A stretch of 17,029 bases of DNA from Nodosilinea sp. BSH.14 (GCA_023264315.1 JALQST010000025.1:1-17029), one strand, 5' to 3'. Positions 1 to 7,032 are shown, numbered from the stretch's first letter. The notes: a model not told the origin generated them from the sequence alone. Numbers and translations are program-made.

Positions 1-552
1 GCCACCAGCAGGTTAAACACCGTTTGCTGCAAGGATAGGGCACTGGCCGACTGGGGCCGCTGCAAGCAGCGATGCACGGGGGCATAGATAATCAACAAGC
101 TATCCAGTAGGGCATTAAAAATACCGTTCACCGCCTGCTTCAGCATCACAATCTGGGTCTGGGTGGGGTCTAGGCTCATCACCTGGCCGTAGAACAGCCA
201 CACCAACAGCATCCCGATCACCACCCAATACAGCGCTGTCAACAACACCAAGTTGCGCTGCTGCTGACGCATATAGAACCAGGCGACAAACAAATACTCC
301 GCCGCAAAAATAATGATGGCGTAGGGATGGTTCCACAAAAAGTAGGTGCAGATGGCCCCACACCTGGCCATAGAAGTTCAGGACAAGCCACACCGCAATG
401 GTGCCAAAGAGGAAATCAATGCGGAAGAACAGCGACCAGCGCAGGTAGTTCCCCAACACCACCAGGGCCAGAAGCATGCCTAGCCCAATCTAGCTACGCT
501 GACCGATGGGGCGGGAAGCATGGGCGGGCGACTCAGCGAGGATAGGGGGCAT
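1..552 (-). pseudogene. Broken N-terminal membrane region of a cyanobacterial sensor-type protein
   Basis: Read leftwards from an ATG at 552, the frame meets an in-frame TAG at 490-492. It resumes at 477 with hydrophobic sequence (LGNYLRWSLFFRIDFLFG, a frequent opening of cyanobacterial membrane-anchored histidine kinases or GGDEF proteins) and then loses frame near 345-370. The other frame continues the same protein (TYFLWNHPYAIIIFAAEYLF, then IGMLLVWLFYGQVMSLDP) and stays open to base 1. About four membrane segments can be seen; any PAS, kinase or GGDEF output domain lies outside the window. The stop codon sits where a Trp codon (TGG to TAG) would fit. The frameshift junction seems to lack several residues that relatives usually have between the first helices, so I read it as a deletion. 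Two independent lesions favour a pseudogene over a single sequencing error. The family assignment rests on recalled similarity of the transmembrane motifs only. Confidence 0.6.
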
Positions 553-831
553 GGTATCTCAGGGAATGCACGGAGACGGCGGTGATAAATGTCGAGAACC
601 TAACTAGCATGGTAATCCTACTCCTAGACCAACCTCGCTTCATTGGTTCGGAGGTAAGAGAACTTAACTTCCCATGATGCACAGACACACTTTTCTTACT
701 TTATCTTACCCCGTCTCTACACCCTACCCCTAGCCCACGCCCGACCTCTGGCTGACCCTTATCCTGACCTATCTTCGGTAGATCCCCAACCCACCCCCTT
801 GGCTGACCGACTGACACAATGCCGAAAAGCC
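553..831. other. Gene-free intergenic stretch
   Basis: I see no credible coding sequence, RNA gene or mobile element here. It separates the broken sensor gene (leftward) from the htpG leader (rightward) and is rich in C and T in its middle part. No CIRCE-type operator is present. Confidence 0.5.
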
Positions 832-860
832 TTGAACTCTCCTAGGTTAGGTGGTGCGAT
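832..860 (+). promoter_or_regulatory. Candidate promoter for htpG
   Basis: TTGAAC at 832-837 is followed after 17 bases by TGCGAT at 855-860. The -35 box is good and the -10 box poor. Transcription from here would begin near 867, exactly where the hairpin at 867-896 starts, leaving a leader of about 220 bases before the htpG ATG. This is inference from consensus only. Confidence 0.25.
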
Positions 861-866
861 AGCAGC

Positions 867-896
867 CCCCCACAGGCCCGAAGGTCTCGGTGGGGG
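867..896 (+). promoter_or_regulatory. Strong GC-rich hairpin in the htpG leader
   Basis: CCCCCAC (867-873) pairs with GTGGGGG (890-896). Inside it AGGCC (874-878) pairs with GGTCT (883-887), with one G-T pair, around a CGAA loop. No T-run follows, so it does not look like an intrinsic terminator. If the candidate promoter is right, it would be the 5'-terminal structure of the htpG mRNA. Confidence 0.4.
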
Positions 897-1006
897 ATGG
901 GTCAGGTAAGTTAGGTGAGGTGGACAGGGGCGTTATTGGATGACCCGTGGCCGGATCCACAGCTTCCGACCATGGGCCTAGGGTAGGGGCAACCGTACCT
1001 CCTAGG

Positions 1007-1012
1007 GGAGGA
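1007..1012 (+). promoter_or_regulatory. Shine-Dalgarno site paired with an upstream TTG start of htpG
   Basis: GGAGGA lies 8 bases before the in-frame TTG at 1021, which would add 22 residues to HtpG. The family-conserved ATG at 1087 has no Shine-Dalgarno sequence before it. The two starts conflict; see htpG. Confidence 0.4.
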
Positions 1013-1086
1013 ATCGCCGCTTGTGTGGATGGGCCATAGCGTCAAAAATTTCCCATAGCGATACCAACCTAAACACGCCAACCACC

Positions 1087-3060
1087 ATGACGACGATTCT
1101 GGAACAGGGCAACATTACAATTCATACCGAAAATATCTTTCCCATCATCAAGAAAGCACTCTATTCTGAGCACGAAATCTTTCTGCGGGAATTGGTTTCC
1201 AACGCGGTGGACGCGATCAAAAAACTCTCCATGGTGTCCCGTTCTGGAGAGTATAGCGGCGACATTAGCAACCCCGAAATTGAAATCAAACTAGATAAGG
1301 ATAAGAAAATCCTCAGCGTGTCTGATACCGGGATTGGTATGACCGCCGACGAGGTGAAGCAATACATTAACCAGGTCGCCTTTTCCAGTGCCGAAGAATT
1401 TATCACCAAGTATAAAGACAGCGCCGCCGAAGATCCCATTATTGGGCATTTTGGCCTAGGGTTTTATTCCTCCTTTATGGTGGCCTCCACCGTTGAAATT
1501 GACACCCTCTCCTATCGGGAAGGGGCCGAAGCCGTTCACTGGAACTGCGACGGCACCACCCAATTTTCCCTCAGCCCCTCGGAGCGGGACACCGTCGGCA
1601 CTACCATCACCCTGCATCTGATGGAGGGCGAGGAGGAATACCTTGAACCCGCCCGTATTCGGCAATTAATTAAAACCTACTGCGACTTCATGCCCGTACC
1701 CATCAAACTGGATGGCGAAGTCGTCAATAAGCATGAGGCTCCTTGGAAGAAATCTCCTAGCAGCCTAACCGATGAAGATTACCTTGAGTTTTATCGCTAT
1801 CTGTATCCCTTCCAGGAAGATCCGCTGCTGTGGATTCACCTCAATACCGACTATCCCTTTGTGGTCAATGGGATTCTCTATTTCCCGAAACTCAAGCCCG
1901 ATATCGACATTACCAAAAGCAGCATCAAACTCTACTGTAACCAGGTATTTGTCACCGAAAACTGTGAAGAAGTGGTGCCCCGCTTCCTGTTGCCCCTGCG
2001 CGGCGTCATCGACAGCACCGACATTCCCCTCAACGTTAGCCGCAGCTTTTTGCAGGGAGATCGTACCGTTCGGCGCATTGCCGATTACATTGCCAAGAAA
2101 GTGGGCGATAGCCTTAAAACCCTGTACCGGGATGATCCCACAAAATACATTGCGAGTTGGCAAGATCTGGGCAACTTCGTGAAGTTTGGCTCCCTGAATG
2201 ATGACAAATTTAAGGATCAGGTGAAAGAGATCCTAATCTTCCGCACCACGGCTAAATTGGGCGATCAGAGCGCCCCCCAGGTGGAAGTACAAACCGAGGC
2301 GGGGGATGCCTGGGCCGACGTGCCAGATAACCAACCCGCCACCGACGCCAACGGCAATTTCTACACCACCCTCAAGGACTACCTAGAGCGCAACAAAGAT
2401 AAGCACGAAAATCGCGTCTTCTACGCCACCGATGAAGTGTCCCAGGCCACCTATATTGAGCTATTCAATGGCCAGGGCTTAGAGGTGCTGTTTATGGATT
2501 CCTTCATCGACACCCACTTCGTGCCCACTCTAGAGCGGGAATATTCCGACGTGAAGTTTGTCCGCGTCGATGCCGATCTTGATGACACCCTGCTCGACAA
2601 GGAAAAACAAAGCGAAATCGTTGATCCGGCCACCAATAAAACCCGTGACGACGAAATCAAAGAAATGTTTGAAAAAGCCCTAAACAAACCCAGGGTTAAC
2701 ATCAAACCCCAGGCGCTAAAAGGCGAAAATGCGCCCCCCGCCATGGTGCTCTTGCCCGAAGAAACTCGCCGAATGCAGGAAATCAGCGCCCTGATTCAGC
2801 AAAAGGCGATGGAGTTCCCAGAAGATCACGTTTTGATGGTGAACACCGCCCACCCGCTGATCCAAAACCTGTTGGGTCTCAGCCAAAGCACCATCCTCGG
2901 GGCCGATGGCCAAGCCTCCCCCACCGGAGCCCTGGCCGATATGATCTGCAACCAGGTCTACGACACCGCCCTGATGGCCCAAAAGGGCTTCGATGCCGAA
3001 GGCATGAAAACCTTCGTAGATCGGTCAAACACCCTGCTGACCAAACTCACGGAGCGATAA
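1087..3060 (+). CDS. htpG: Molecular chaperone HtpG (bacterial Hsp90)
   Basis: ATP-dependent cytosolic chaperone of the Hsp90 family, acting as a homodimer on partly folded clients. The 657 residues cover the full family length: an N-terminal GHKL ATPase with Glu35 and Asn39 in FLRELVSNAVDA, the DTGIGM nucleotide-binding motif at 80-85 and GHFGLGFYS at 120-128, then a middle domain with the PLNVSRSFLQ loop, and a C-terminal dimerisation domain ending without an MEEVD tail, as expected for bacteria. I chose ATG 1087 because the protein then starts MTTILEQGNITIHTENIF, as cyanobacterial relatives do. An in-frame TTG at 1021 with a much better ribosome-binding site would add MCGWAIASKISHSD and eight more residues. 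No CIRCE operator was found upstream. The gene appears to be transcribed alone; foldback repeats follow it. Confidence 0.95.
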   Translation: MTTILEQGNITIHTENIFPIIKKALYSEHEIFLRELVSNAVDAIKKLSMVSRSGEYSGDISNPEIEIKLDKDKKILSVSDTGIGMTADEVKQYINQVAFSSAEEFITKYKDSAAEDPIIGHFGLGFYSSFMVASTVEIDTLSYREGAEAVHWNCDGTTQFSLSPSERDTVGTTITLHLMEGEEEYLEPARIRQLIKTYCDFMPVPIKLDGEVVNKHEAPWKKSPSSLTDEDYLEFYRYLYPFQEDPLLWIHLNTDYPFVVNGILYFPKLKPDIDITKSSIKLYCNQVFVTENCEEVVPRFLLPLRGVIDSTDIPLNVSRSFLQGDRTVRRIADYIAKKVGDSLKTLYRDDPTKYIASWQDLGNFVKFGSLNDDKFKDQVKEILIFRTTAKLGDQSAPQVEVQTEAGDAWADVPDNQPATDANGNFYTTLKDYLERNKDKHENRVFYATDEVSQATYIELFNGQGLEVLFMDSFIDTHFVPTLEREYSDVKFVRVDADLDDTLLDKEKQSEIVDPATNKTRDDEIKEMFEKALNKPRVNIKPQALKGENAPPAMVLLPEETRRMQEISALIQQKAMEFPEDHVLMVNTAHPLIQNLLGLSQSTILGADGQASPTGALADMICNQVYDTALMAQKGFDAEGMKTFVDRSNTLLTKLTER

Positions 3061-3090
3061 GCTCGCTGCCCCCAGCCTCGAAGTTTGAAC

Positions 3091-3175
3091 CTCACCCTAA
3101 ATTTCTCTCCCATGGGGAGATGGACTTTGAGGGAAACTTCCGGCCCTCTCTCCTGCGAGGAGAGGGGTTAGGTCT
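3091..3175. repeat. Extended foldback repeat downstream of htpG
   Basis: Outer arms CACCCTAA and TTAGGT flank two inner hairpins: TCTCCC (3106-3111) with GGGAGA (3115-3120), and CTCTCCT with AGGAGAG around a GCG loop near 3148-3164. The wording (CTCTCCC next to GGACTTTGAGGG) resembles intergenic repeats common in cyanobacterial genomes. It may end htpG transcription, but there is no clear T-run. Confidence 0.5.
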
Positions 3176-3201
3176 TTCGGGGACTTTACGATCTACGAAC
3201 C

Positions 3202-3256
3202 TTAAATCCCCCTGTAGGGACAGGACAACCCTGCCCTTACAGGGAGATTGGTTTAA
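3202..3256. terminator. Foldback repeat, possible bidirectional terminator between htpG and hli
   Basis: CCCTGTAGGGACAGG (about 3210-3224) pairs almost perfectly with CCCTGCCCTTACAGGG (3229-3244) across a short loop. TTAAA on the left and TTTAA on the right extend the stem with a bulge. It sits between two convergent genes, so it could end both transcripts. Its right arm overlaps the stop codon of the Hli gene (3253-3255). Confidence 0.45.
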
Positions 3257-3417
3257 ATCAAATTCAGGAAATGGAGAATTCCCTCGCCACTCAGCCTTTC
3301 AATGGCGATGGCGAAGGCAAACCCCAGCATGGCAAGGCGACCATTGAGGCTTTCGGCGTCGCGGGTGAAGCCCCAGATAGTGGGTTCGGCCTGGGTGGGG
3401 GTGGATAGGCGGGTCAT
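3253..3417 (-). CDS. High-light-inducible protein (one-helix Hli/Scp, CAB/ELIP/HLIP superfamily)
   Basis: A 54-residue protein opening MTRLSTPTQAEPTIWGFTRD. Its single thylakoid helix carries the chlorophyll-binding signature at residues 22-40 (ESLNGRLAMLGFAFAIAIE), matching the ExxNGRxAMxGF pattern of light-harvesting-like proteins. Members bind chlorophyll a and carotenoid and dissipate energy during stress and photosystem II assembly. The start is supported by AGGAGG (complement of 3422-3427) 4 bases before the ATG. The gene is convergent with htpG, and a foldback repeat overlaps its stop codon. The upstream 70 bases are AT-rich (GTTACAAGTAAAG), as expected for a promoter, but I cannot find a clean pair of RpaB-type HLR1 half-sites. 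It resembles the small HliA/B/C type; the exact paralogue cannot be named. Confidence 0.88.
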   Translation of the reverse strand: MTRLSTPTQAEPTIWGFTRDAESLNGRLAMLGFAFAIAIERLSGEGILHFLNLI

Positions 3418-3427
3418 GGATCCTCCT

Positions 3428-3810
3428 GCGGCAACGTCATGGTGGAAAACGCTTTACTTGTAACGCTTTATTAAGAAGGATAACAATTTAGTCGCAAAAA
3501 TAGCGCACCGGTTTCGGCGGCGGAGCCTGATCGGGCCGGGTTGCCGCCTTTCTAGCCCCTTGGCCACCCTTGACGCCCCTGAAAAGTTACGCGACACTAC
3601 ATCTAACCGAGGGTAGCGCTCTCCTGAAGCCATGCAGGTCAATACAAGTTATTGACTTTTGCAATGTAAAACGGCAACGAAACCCCTTAATCCTTAGTAG
3701 GATGAAATGGTTTAAACTTCGCACACGCCAAGGACAGCAGCGTTTACTAGCTCCTGCTTTTTGGCATTTCGTGACAGCAAAAATGACTAGCCACCGATGA
3801 ACGGCCACCC
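3428..3810. other. Divergent intergenic region between hli and the DUF2997 gene
   Basis: It should hold the promoters of both flanking genes. A short inverted repeat ATCCT-TAGT-AGGAT lies at 3690-3703, and a lone TTGACT at 3652-3657 lacks a well-spaced -10 box. The reading frames here (3454-3642, 3570-3800) have no recognisable composition or family and I do not call them. Confidence 0.4.
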
Positions 3811-4026
3811 ATGGAAACCCTAGAGTTCATTATTTATCCCGACGGTCGGGTTAAGGAGACGGTGACAGGCATCGTGGGATACTCCTGCGCTGAGGTGACT
3901 GCCGCCATTGAAGCCCAATTGGGCACCGTTGTCGCTTACCAAGCCACCTCGGAATACTACGCCCAACCCCAAGAGCAAATGCTCAAGGAATTGGCTTCAA
4001 CCCAGGCTTCCTATCGTCAGTGGTAA
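3811..4026 (+). CDS. DUF2997 family protein
   Basis: A 71-residue soluble protein with no signal peptide or membrane helix. It begins METLEFIIYPDGRVKETVTG and ends in a polar Gln-rich tail; the pattern EFxIYPDGRVxExVxGxxGxxC is typical of the DUF2997 family found in cyanobacteria. The biochemical function is unknown. It lies 40 bases before ycf35 on the same strand with only an AT-rich spacer, so the two are probably co-transcribed. One cysteine (Cys26) is not enough to bind a cofactor alone. The start codon has no strong Shine-Dalgarno sequence, but there is no better in-frame choice. Confidence 0.75.
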   Translation: METLEFIIYPDGRVKETVTGIVGYSCAEVTAAIEAQLGTVVAYQATSEYYAQPQEQMLKELASTQASYRQW

Positions 4027-4066
4027 GCTTTTATACCTATTTTGTTCTCAATATCCCGAAGAAAAC

Positions 4067-4459
4067 ATGTCACACTTTAGCCAAATTAAAACCAAACTTC
4101 GCAACCTGTCCTCCCTGCAAGCGGCCTTGACTGACCTGGGTACAGAATGGAAGGCTGGCCCCTGTGCGGTGCGTGGCTACCAAGGCCAAACCGAAGTCGC
4201 CGAGCTGGTAATTCCCCAGGACAACGGCTACGACATCGGCTTTCGCCGCAATGCCGACACCAAAGATTATGAACTGGTGGCTGACCTGCAATATTGGCAG
4301 CAGCCCCTCACCGTGGAAGGCTTTCTGCGCCAAGTTACCCAGCGCTACGCCTACAACACCGTGATCACCGAAAGCCAGCGTCAGGGTTTCCAACTCACCG
4401 AGGAGCAGGTGCAGAGCGATGGCTCTGTGCGGCTGGTGGTGCAGCGCTGGAACGGTTAA
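4067..4459 (+). CDS. ycf35: Ycf35 / DUF1257 family protein
   Basis: A 130-residue protein starting MSHFSQIKTKLRNLSSLQAA, the characteristic opening of the DUF1257 family. Members are encoded in cyanobacteria and in some algal plastid genomes (ycf35), and their function is not established. The rest is mixed alpha/beta (RGYQGQTEVAELVIPQ, DIGFRRNADTKDYELVADLQYW) without cysteines or membrane segments. The frame is open back to 3908, but ATG 4067 is chosen because the family signature starts there and because a longer product would overlap the DUF2997 gene. A terminator hairpin follows 50 bases after the stop, before the ferredoxin gene. Confidence 0.85.
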   Translation: MSHFSQIKTKLRNLSSLQAALTDLGTEWKAGPCAVRGYQGQTEVAELVIPQDNGYDIGFRRNADTKDYELVADLQYWQQPLTVEGFLRQVTQRYAYNTVITESQRQGFQLTEEQVQSDGSVRLVVQRWNG

Positions 4460-4508
4460 GCCCACGGCCTACAGATGGCGAATCAGGTGATAAAAAACCG
4501 ATCACACG

Positions 4509-4531
4509 AAAGGGGCAAATCGCCCCTTTTT
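4509..4531 (+). terminator. Intrinsic-type terminator after ycf35
   Basis: AAAGGGGC (4509-4516) pairs perfectly with GCCCCTTT (4522-4529) across the loop AAATC, and the T-run reaches 4531. It separates DUF2997-ycf35 from the ferredoxin gene that starts 38 bases later, so the ferredoxin may have its own promoter or be reached by read-through. Confidence 0.75.
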
Positions 4532-4569
4532 ACTAGGTTTATACGTCCTGTCGGTATGGAGTGTGCCCC

Positions 4570-5025
4570 ATGGTTGATGTCGATTCTTCCCTAAACCTCC
4601 CAGCCCAGCCCAGCGGGTTTGAGCCGGAACTGGGCGGATACCTACGACAAACCGATGACCGCACTGGGCTGGAGCCAGAACTGGGGGGGCAACTGCGCCA
4701 ACGGGGCGTCTATGTTGATGAAGTCACCTGCATTGGCTGTAAGCACTGTGCCCACGTGGCCCGCAACACCTTTTACATTGAGCCCGACTATGGCCGTTCC
4801 CGCGTCTATCGCCAGGACGGCGACTCGGAAGACATCATCCAAGAGGCCATCGACACCTGCCCTGTGGACTGCATTCACTGGCTAGACTACACCGAACTCA
4901 AGCAGCTAGAGGCGGATCGTAAGCATCAGGTCATCCCCGTCGTGGGCTTTCCGGTGGATAAGGCAACGGCTATTCTGCAAATGCGGCGGGCCAAGCTCAA
5001 GGCTCGACAGGTCTCTCAAGATTAG
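4570..5025 (+). CDS. [4Fe-4S] ferredoxin (cyanobacterial Fed7/Sll0662-like) with a duplicated N-terminal motif
   Basis: Soluble electron carrier of 151 residues. Cys54, Cys57 and Cys60 (CIGCKHC) plus Cys97 (DTCPVDCIHW) are the expected ligands of a single [4Fe-4S] cluster. The segment HVARNTFYIEPDYGRSRVYR between them and the tail YTELKQLEADRKHQVIPVVG match a conserved cyanobacterial ferredoxin group that includes Synechocystis Sll0662 (recalled, not searched). The N-terminus carries the motif G-F/L-EPELGG-x-LRQ twice, at residues 16-27 and 33-44; as I recall, relatives have it once. GGAG at 4558-4561, 8 bases before ATG 4570, supports this start; a GTG at 4561 would add three residues. It follows ycf35, a frequent neighbour of this ferredoxin, and precedes a cysteine desulfurase. 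Confidence 0.88.
   Translation: MVDVDSSLNLPAQPSGFEPELGGYLRQTDDRTGLEPELGGQLRQRGVYVDEVTCIGCKHCAHVARNTFYIEPDYGRSRVYRQDGDSEDIIQEAIDTCPVDCIHWLDYTELKQLEADRKHQVIPVVGFPVDKATAILQMRRAKLKARQVSQD
4615..4701 (+). repeat. Two in-frame 36-base copies within the ferredoxin gene
   Basis: Copies at 4615-4650 and 4666-4701 (period 51 bases) encode GFEPELGGYLRQ and GLEPELGGQLRQ. By my count 27 of 36 bases are the same, and most differences are synonymous, so this is an old, selected duplication rather than a recent slip. Confidence 0.8.
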
Positions 5026-5049
5026 GGTGCGTCCCCTCCCTCCCAGGGA

Positions 5050-5080
5050 TTGGCCACCAGGCCGAAACTGCCGCTATAGT
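5050..5080 (+). promoter_or_regulatory. Candidate promoter of the cysteine desulfurase gene
   Basis: TATAGT at 5075-5080 is a good -10 box. TTGGCC at 5050-5055 is a weak -35 box 19 bases upstream. The start codon is at 5132, with GGGGAAG as ribosome-binding site 6 bases before it. Confidence 0.3.
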
Positions 5081-5131
5081 AGCGAGCGTAAAGGCACATT
5101 CCCGTAGGACAAGGGAAGAGGGGAAGCAGTC

Positions 5132-6475
5132 ATGACTCAGCGGCCCATTTATCTCGATGGCCACGCCACCACTCCGGTCGATCCACGGGTGATGGAGGCG
5201 ATGATTCCCTTTTTTACCCAGCAGTTTGGCAACGCCGCCAGCAGCAGCCACATCTACGGCTGGGAATCGGAGGCCGCCGTGAAGCAGGCCCGGGAGATCC
5301 TCGCCGCTGCCATCAACGCTAGCCCGGAGGAGATCGTCTTCACCAGCGGGGCCACGGAGGCCAACAACCTGGCGATTAAGGGCGTGGCGGAGGCCTATTT
5401 GGATCGGGGGCGGCACATCGTCACAGTTCAGACGGAGCACAATGCCGTCCTCGACCCCTGCGCCTATCTGGCCACCTTGGGGTTTGAGGTGACGGTGCTG
5501 CCCGTCCAGCCCAATGGGTTAGTCAACCTAGACGAATTCGAGGCCGCCCTGCGCGAGGATACGGTACTGGTCTCGGTGATGGCGGCAAATAACGAAATTG
5601 GCGTCCTGCAACCCCTAGCGGACATCGGTCAGCGCTGCCGTGAGCGCGGCATTCTGTTCCACAGTGACGCCGCCCAGGCCATCGGCAAGGTGCCCCTGGA
5701 TGTGCAGGCCATGGCGGTGGATCTGATGTCCCTCACCGCCCACAAGGTCTATGGCCCCAAGGGCATGGGTGCCCTCTACGTGCGGCGGCGCAACCCCCGA
5801 GTGACGCTGGCCCCCCAGCAACACGGCGGCGGCCACGAGCGGGGGATGCGTTCTGGGACGTTGTACACGCCCCAAATCGTCGGCTTTGCCAAGGCGGTGG
5901 AACTGGGTTTGGCAGAAATGGCGGCGGAAACCCCACGGTTGAAGGGACTACGGGATTACCTCTGGGCCAGGTTGCAGGTGTGCGATGGCCTGCTGCTGAA
6001 CGGCCACCCCAGCCAGCGCCTACCGGGCAACCTTAACCTCAGTGTGGCCGGGGTGGATGGCCAAGCTCTGATTTTGGGGTTACGCTCCCTGGTGGCGTTT
6101 TCCTCCGGGTCGGCCTGTAGTTCCGCCAGCCGCAAACCCTCCCACGTCCTCAAGGCCCTCGGGCGCAGCGATGACCTCGCCTACGCTACCCTGCGCTTTG
6201 GCCTGGGCCGCTTCACCACCGCCGCCGAAATCGAACAGGTGGCCGATGGCGTAATCGCCACGATCACCGCCCTGCGCTCCACTACCCAAGGCACCCCCAT
6301 TTCGGCCCCTCTCACCGAGGGAATCGGTATCCGGCCCCTGGGTTGGGGGCAAGATGCGCTGGACGCCCCAGGGGTTGATCCGGGTGGCCCATTCGGCATT
6401 CATTTTGATCGTTTTACAAATATGGCTATAGCCACGTTAGTTAGGACGCAGCCTGTTGAAGTACCTCCTCTATAG
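5132..6475 (+). CDS. Cysteine desulfurase (NifS/IscS-type, PLP-dependent) with IS-altered C-terminus
   Basis: Converts L-cysteine to L-alanine and passes sulfane sulfur to Fe-S assembly, thiamin or tRNA thiolation. Class V aminotransferase fold: His103 in TEHNAV stacks on the PLP ring, Asp179 and Gln182 in HSDAAQAIG, PLP-binding Lys205 in TAHKVYGPKG, and active-site Cys329 in SSGSACSSAS, whose short following loop suggests the IscS/NifS class. The body, ending near residue 382, is full length. About 65 extra residues follow: 383-430 are host-encoded, and 431-447 are translated from the left inverted repeat and flank of the IS element inserted at 6421. Without the insertion the frame would have run on to a stop near 7137. 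The active site is intact, so the enzyme is probably functional. NifS, IscS and other paralogues cannot be separated with confidence. Confidence 0.9.
   Translation: MTQRPIYLDGHATTPVDPRVMEAMIPFFTQQFGNAASSSHIYGWESEAAVKQAREILAAAINASPEEIVFTSGATEANNLAIKGVAEAYLDRGRHIVTVQTEHNAVLDPCAYLATLGFEVTVLPVQPNGLVNLDEFEAALREDTVLVSVMAANNEIGVLQPLADIGQRCRERGILFHSDAAQAIGKVPLDVQAMAVDLMSLTAHKVYGPKGMGALYVRRRNPRVTLAPQQHGGGHERGMRSGTLYTPQIVGFAKAVELGLAEMAAETPRLKGLRDYLWARLQVCDGLLLNGHPSQRLPGNLNLSVAGVDGQALILGLRSLVAFSSGSACSSASRKPSHVLKALGRSDDLAYATLRFGLGRFTTAAEIEQVADGVIATITALRSTTQGTPISAPLTEGIGIRPLGWGQDALDAPGVDPGGPFGIHFDRFTNMAIATLVRTQPVEVPPL
6421..6447 (+). repeat. Left terminal inverted repeat of the IS630-like element
   Basis: It begins with the TA target and is followed by the inverted repeat; it supplies the ATG codon for Met431 and the following residues of the desulfurase tail. 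Confidence 0.78.
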
Positions 6476-6997
6476 CGGCCCGTAATCCTTGAGCATGGGG
6501 GAGTCGTTTGCGGATTCTGGCGTTTAACCAGGCCCAGTATTTTTCAATCCGGTTGAGGTCGGGAGAGGAGGGAGGCAGATACACCACCCGCCCCCCGGCA
6601 GCCTCAATCCACTCAGCTCTCCGTCCGCCAGGATGAACGGTGGCATTATCCAGGATGACCCCTTTTTCGCGTCCCGTTGATCCGCGCCAAGGCCCGTGAA
6701 ATCGTGCGTTGACTGATGTCCCCTGGCCACTGCTCCGCCCTCTCCGACTGGGTGCAATGGCGATGCTGCTTTGCAAACGCCTCAAAGGCCACCCAGTCCG
6801 TGATCTTCACCCTCTTCGACGGAACCCGTCGGGCGGGTAGGCACAAGACAACCGGTGGCCGCTTTGCGCTTTAACCAGAGGTCTATCGTATTGCGACTGA
6901 TCTGAAAGACGACGCTGGCTTCGCTCTTTTTCATGCCATCCTGTTCGATGGCGTTGATCACGTTTTAGCGTCAATCCAGGCTGTAGGGTTTAGGCAT
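6441..6997 (-). pseudogene. Transposase pseudogene, IS630/Tc1-mariner family (ISY100-like)
   Basis: The ancestral frame starts at ATG 6997 (MPKPYSLD) and meets stops at 6971-6973 and 6965-6967, then continues as VINAIEQDGMKKSEASVVFQ and ISRNTIDLWLKRKAATG, an N-terminal helix-turn-helix. Near 6845 it shifts frame to PSKRVKITDWVAFEAFAKQ and DISQRTISRALARINGTRKR, the second DNA-binding region. Near 6660 it shifts again into VILDNATVHPGG and YLPPSSPDLNRIEKYWAWLN, which carry the second catalytic Asp and the last acidic residue of the DDE/D triad. The segment between, with the first catalytic Asp, is missing. With two stops, two frame changes and an internal deletion, it cannot make active transposase; the element could move only in trans. 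Confidence 0.82.
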
Positions 6998-7032
6998 CGT
7001 CCCGTGTCTCGGCAAATTCTTGACTCTATTAG

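Noticed and set aside
553..1020. CIRCE or other heat-shock operator upstream of htpG
   Set aside because: No TTAGCACTC/GAGTGCTAA pair or close variant could be found.
3428..3480. HLR1 (RpaB) light-response element upstream of hli
   Set aside because: GTTACAAG is a partial half-site, but a second correctly spaced copy is missing.
3454..3800. Short frames on both strands between hli and the DUF2997 gene
   Set aside because: No homology-like features; they occupy the divergent promoter region and overlap each other.
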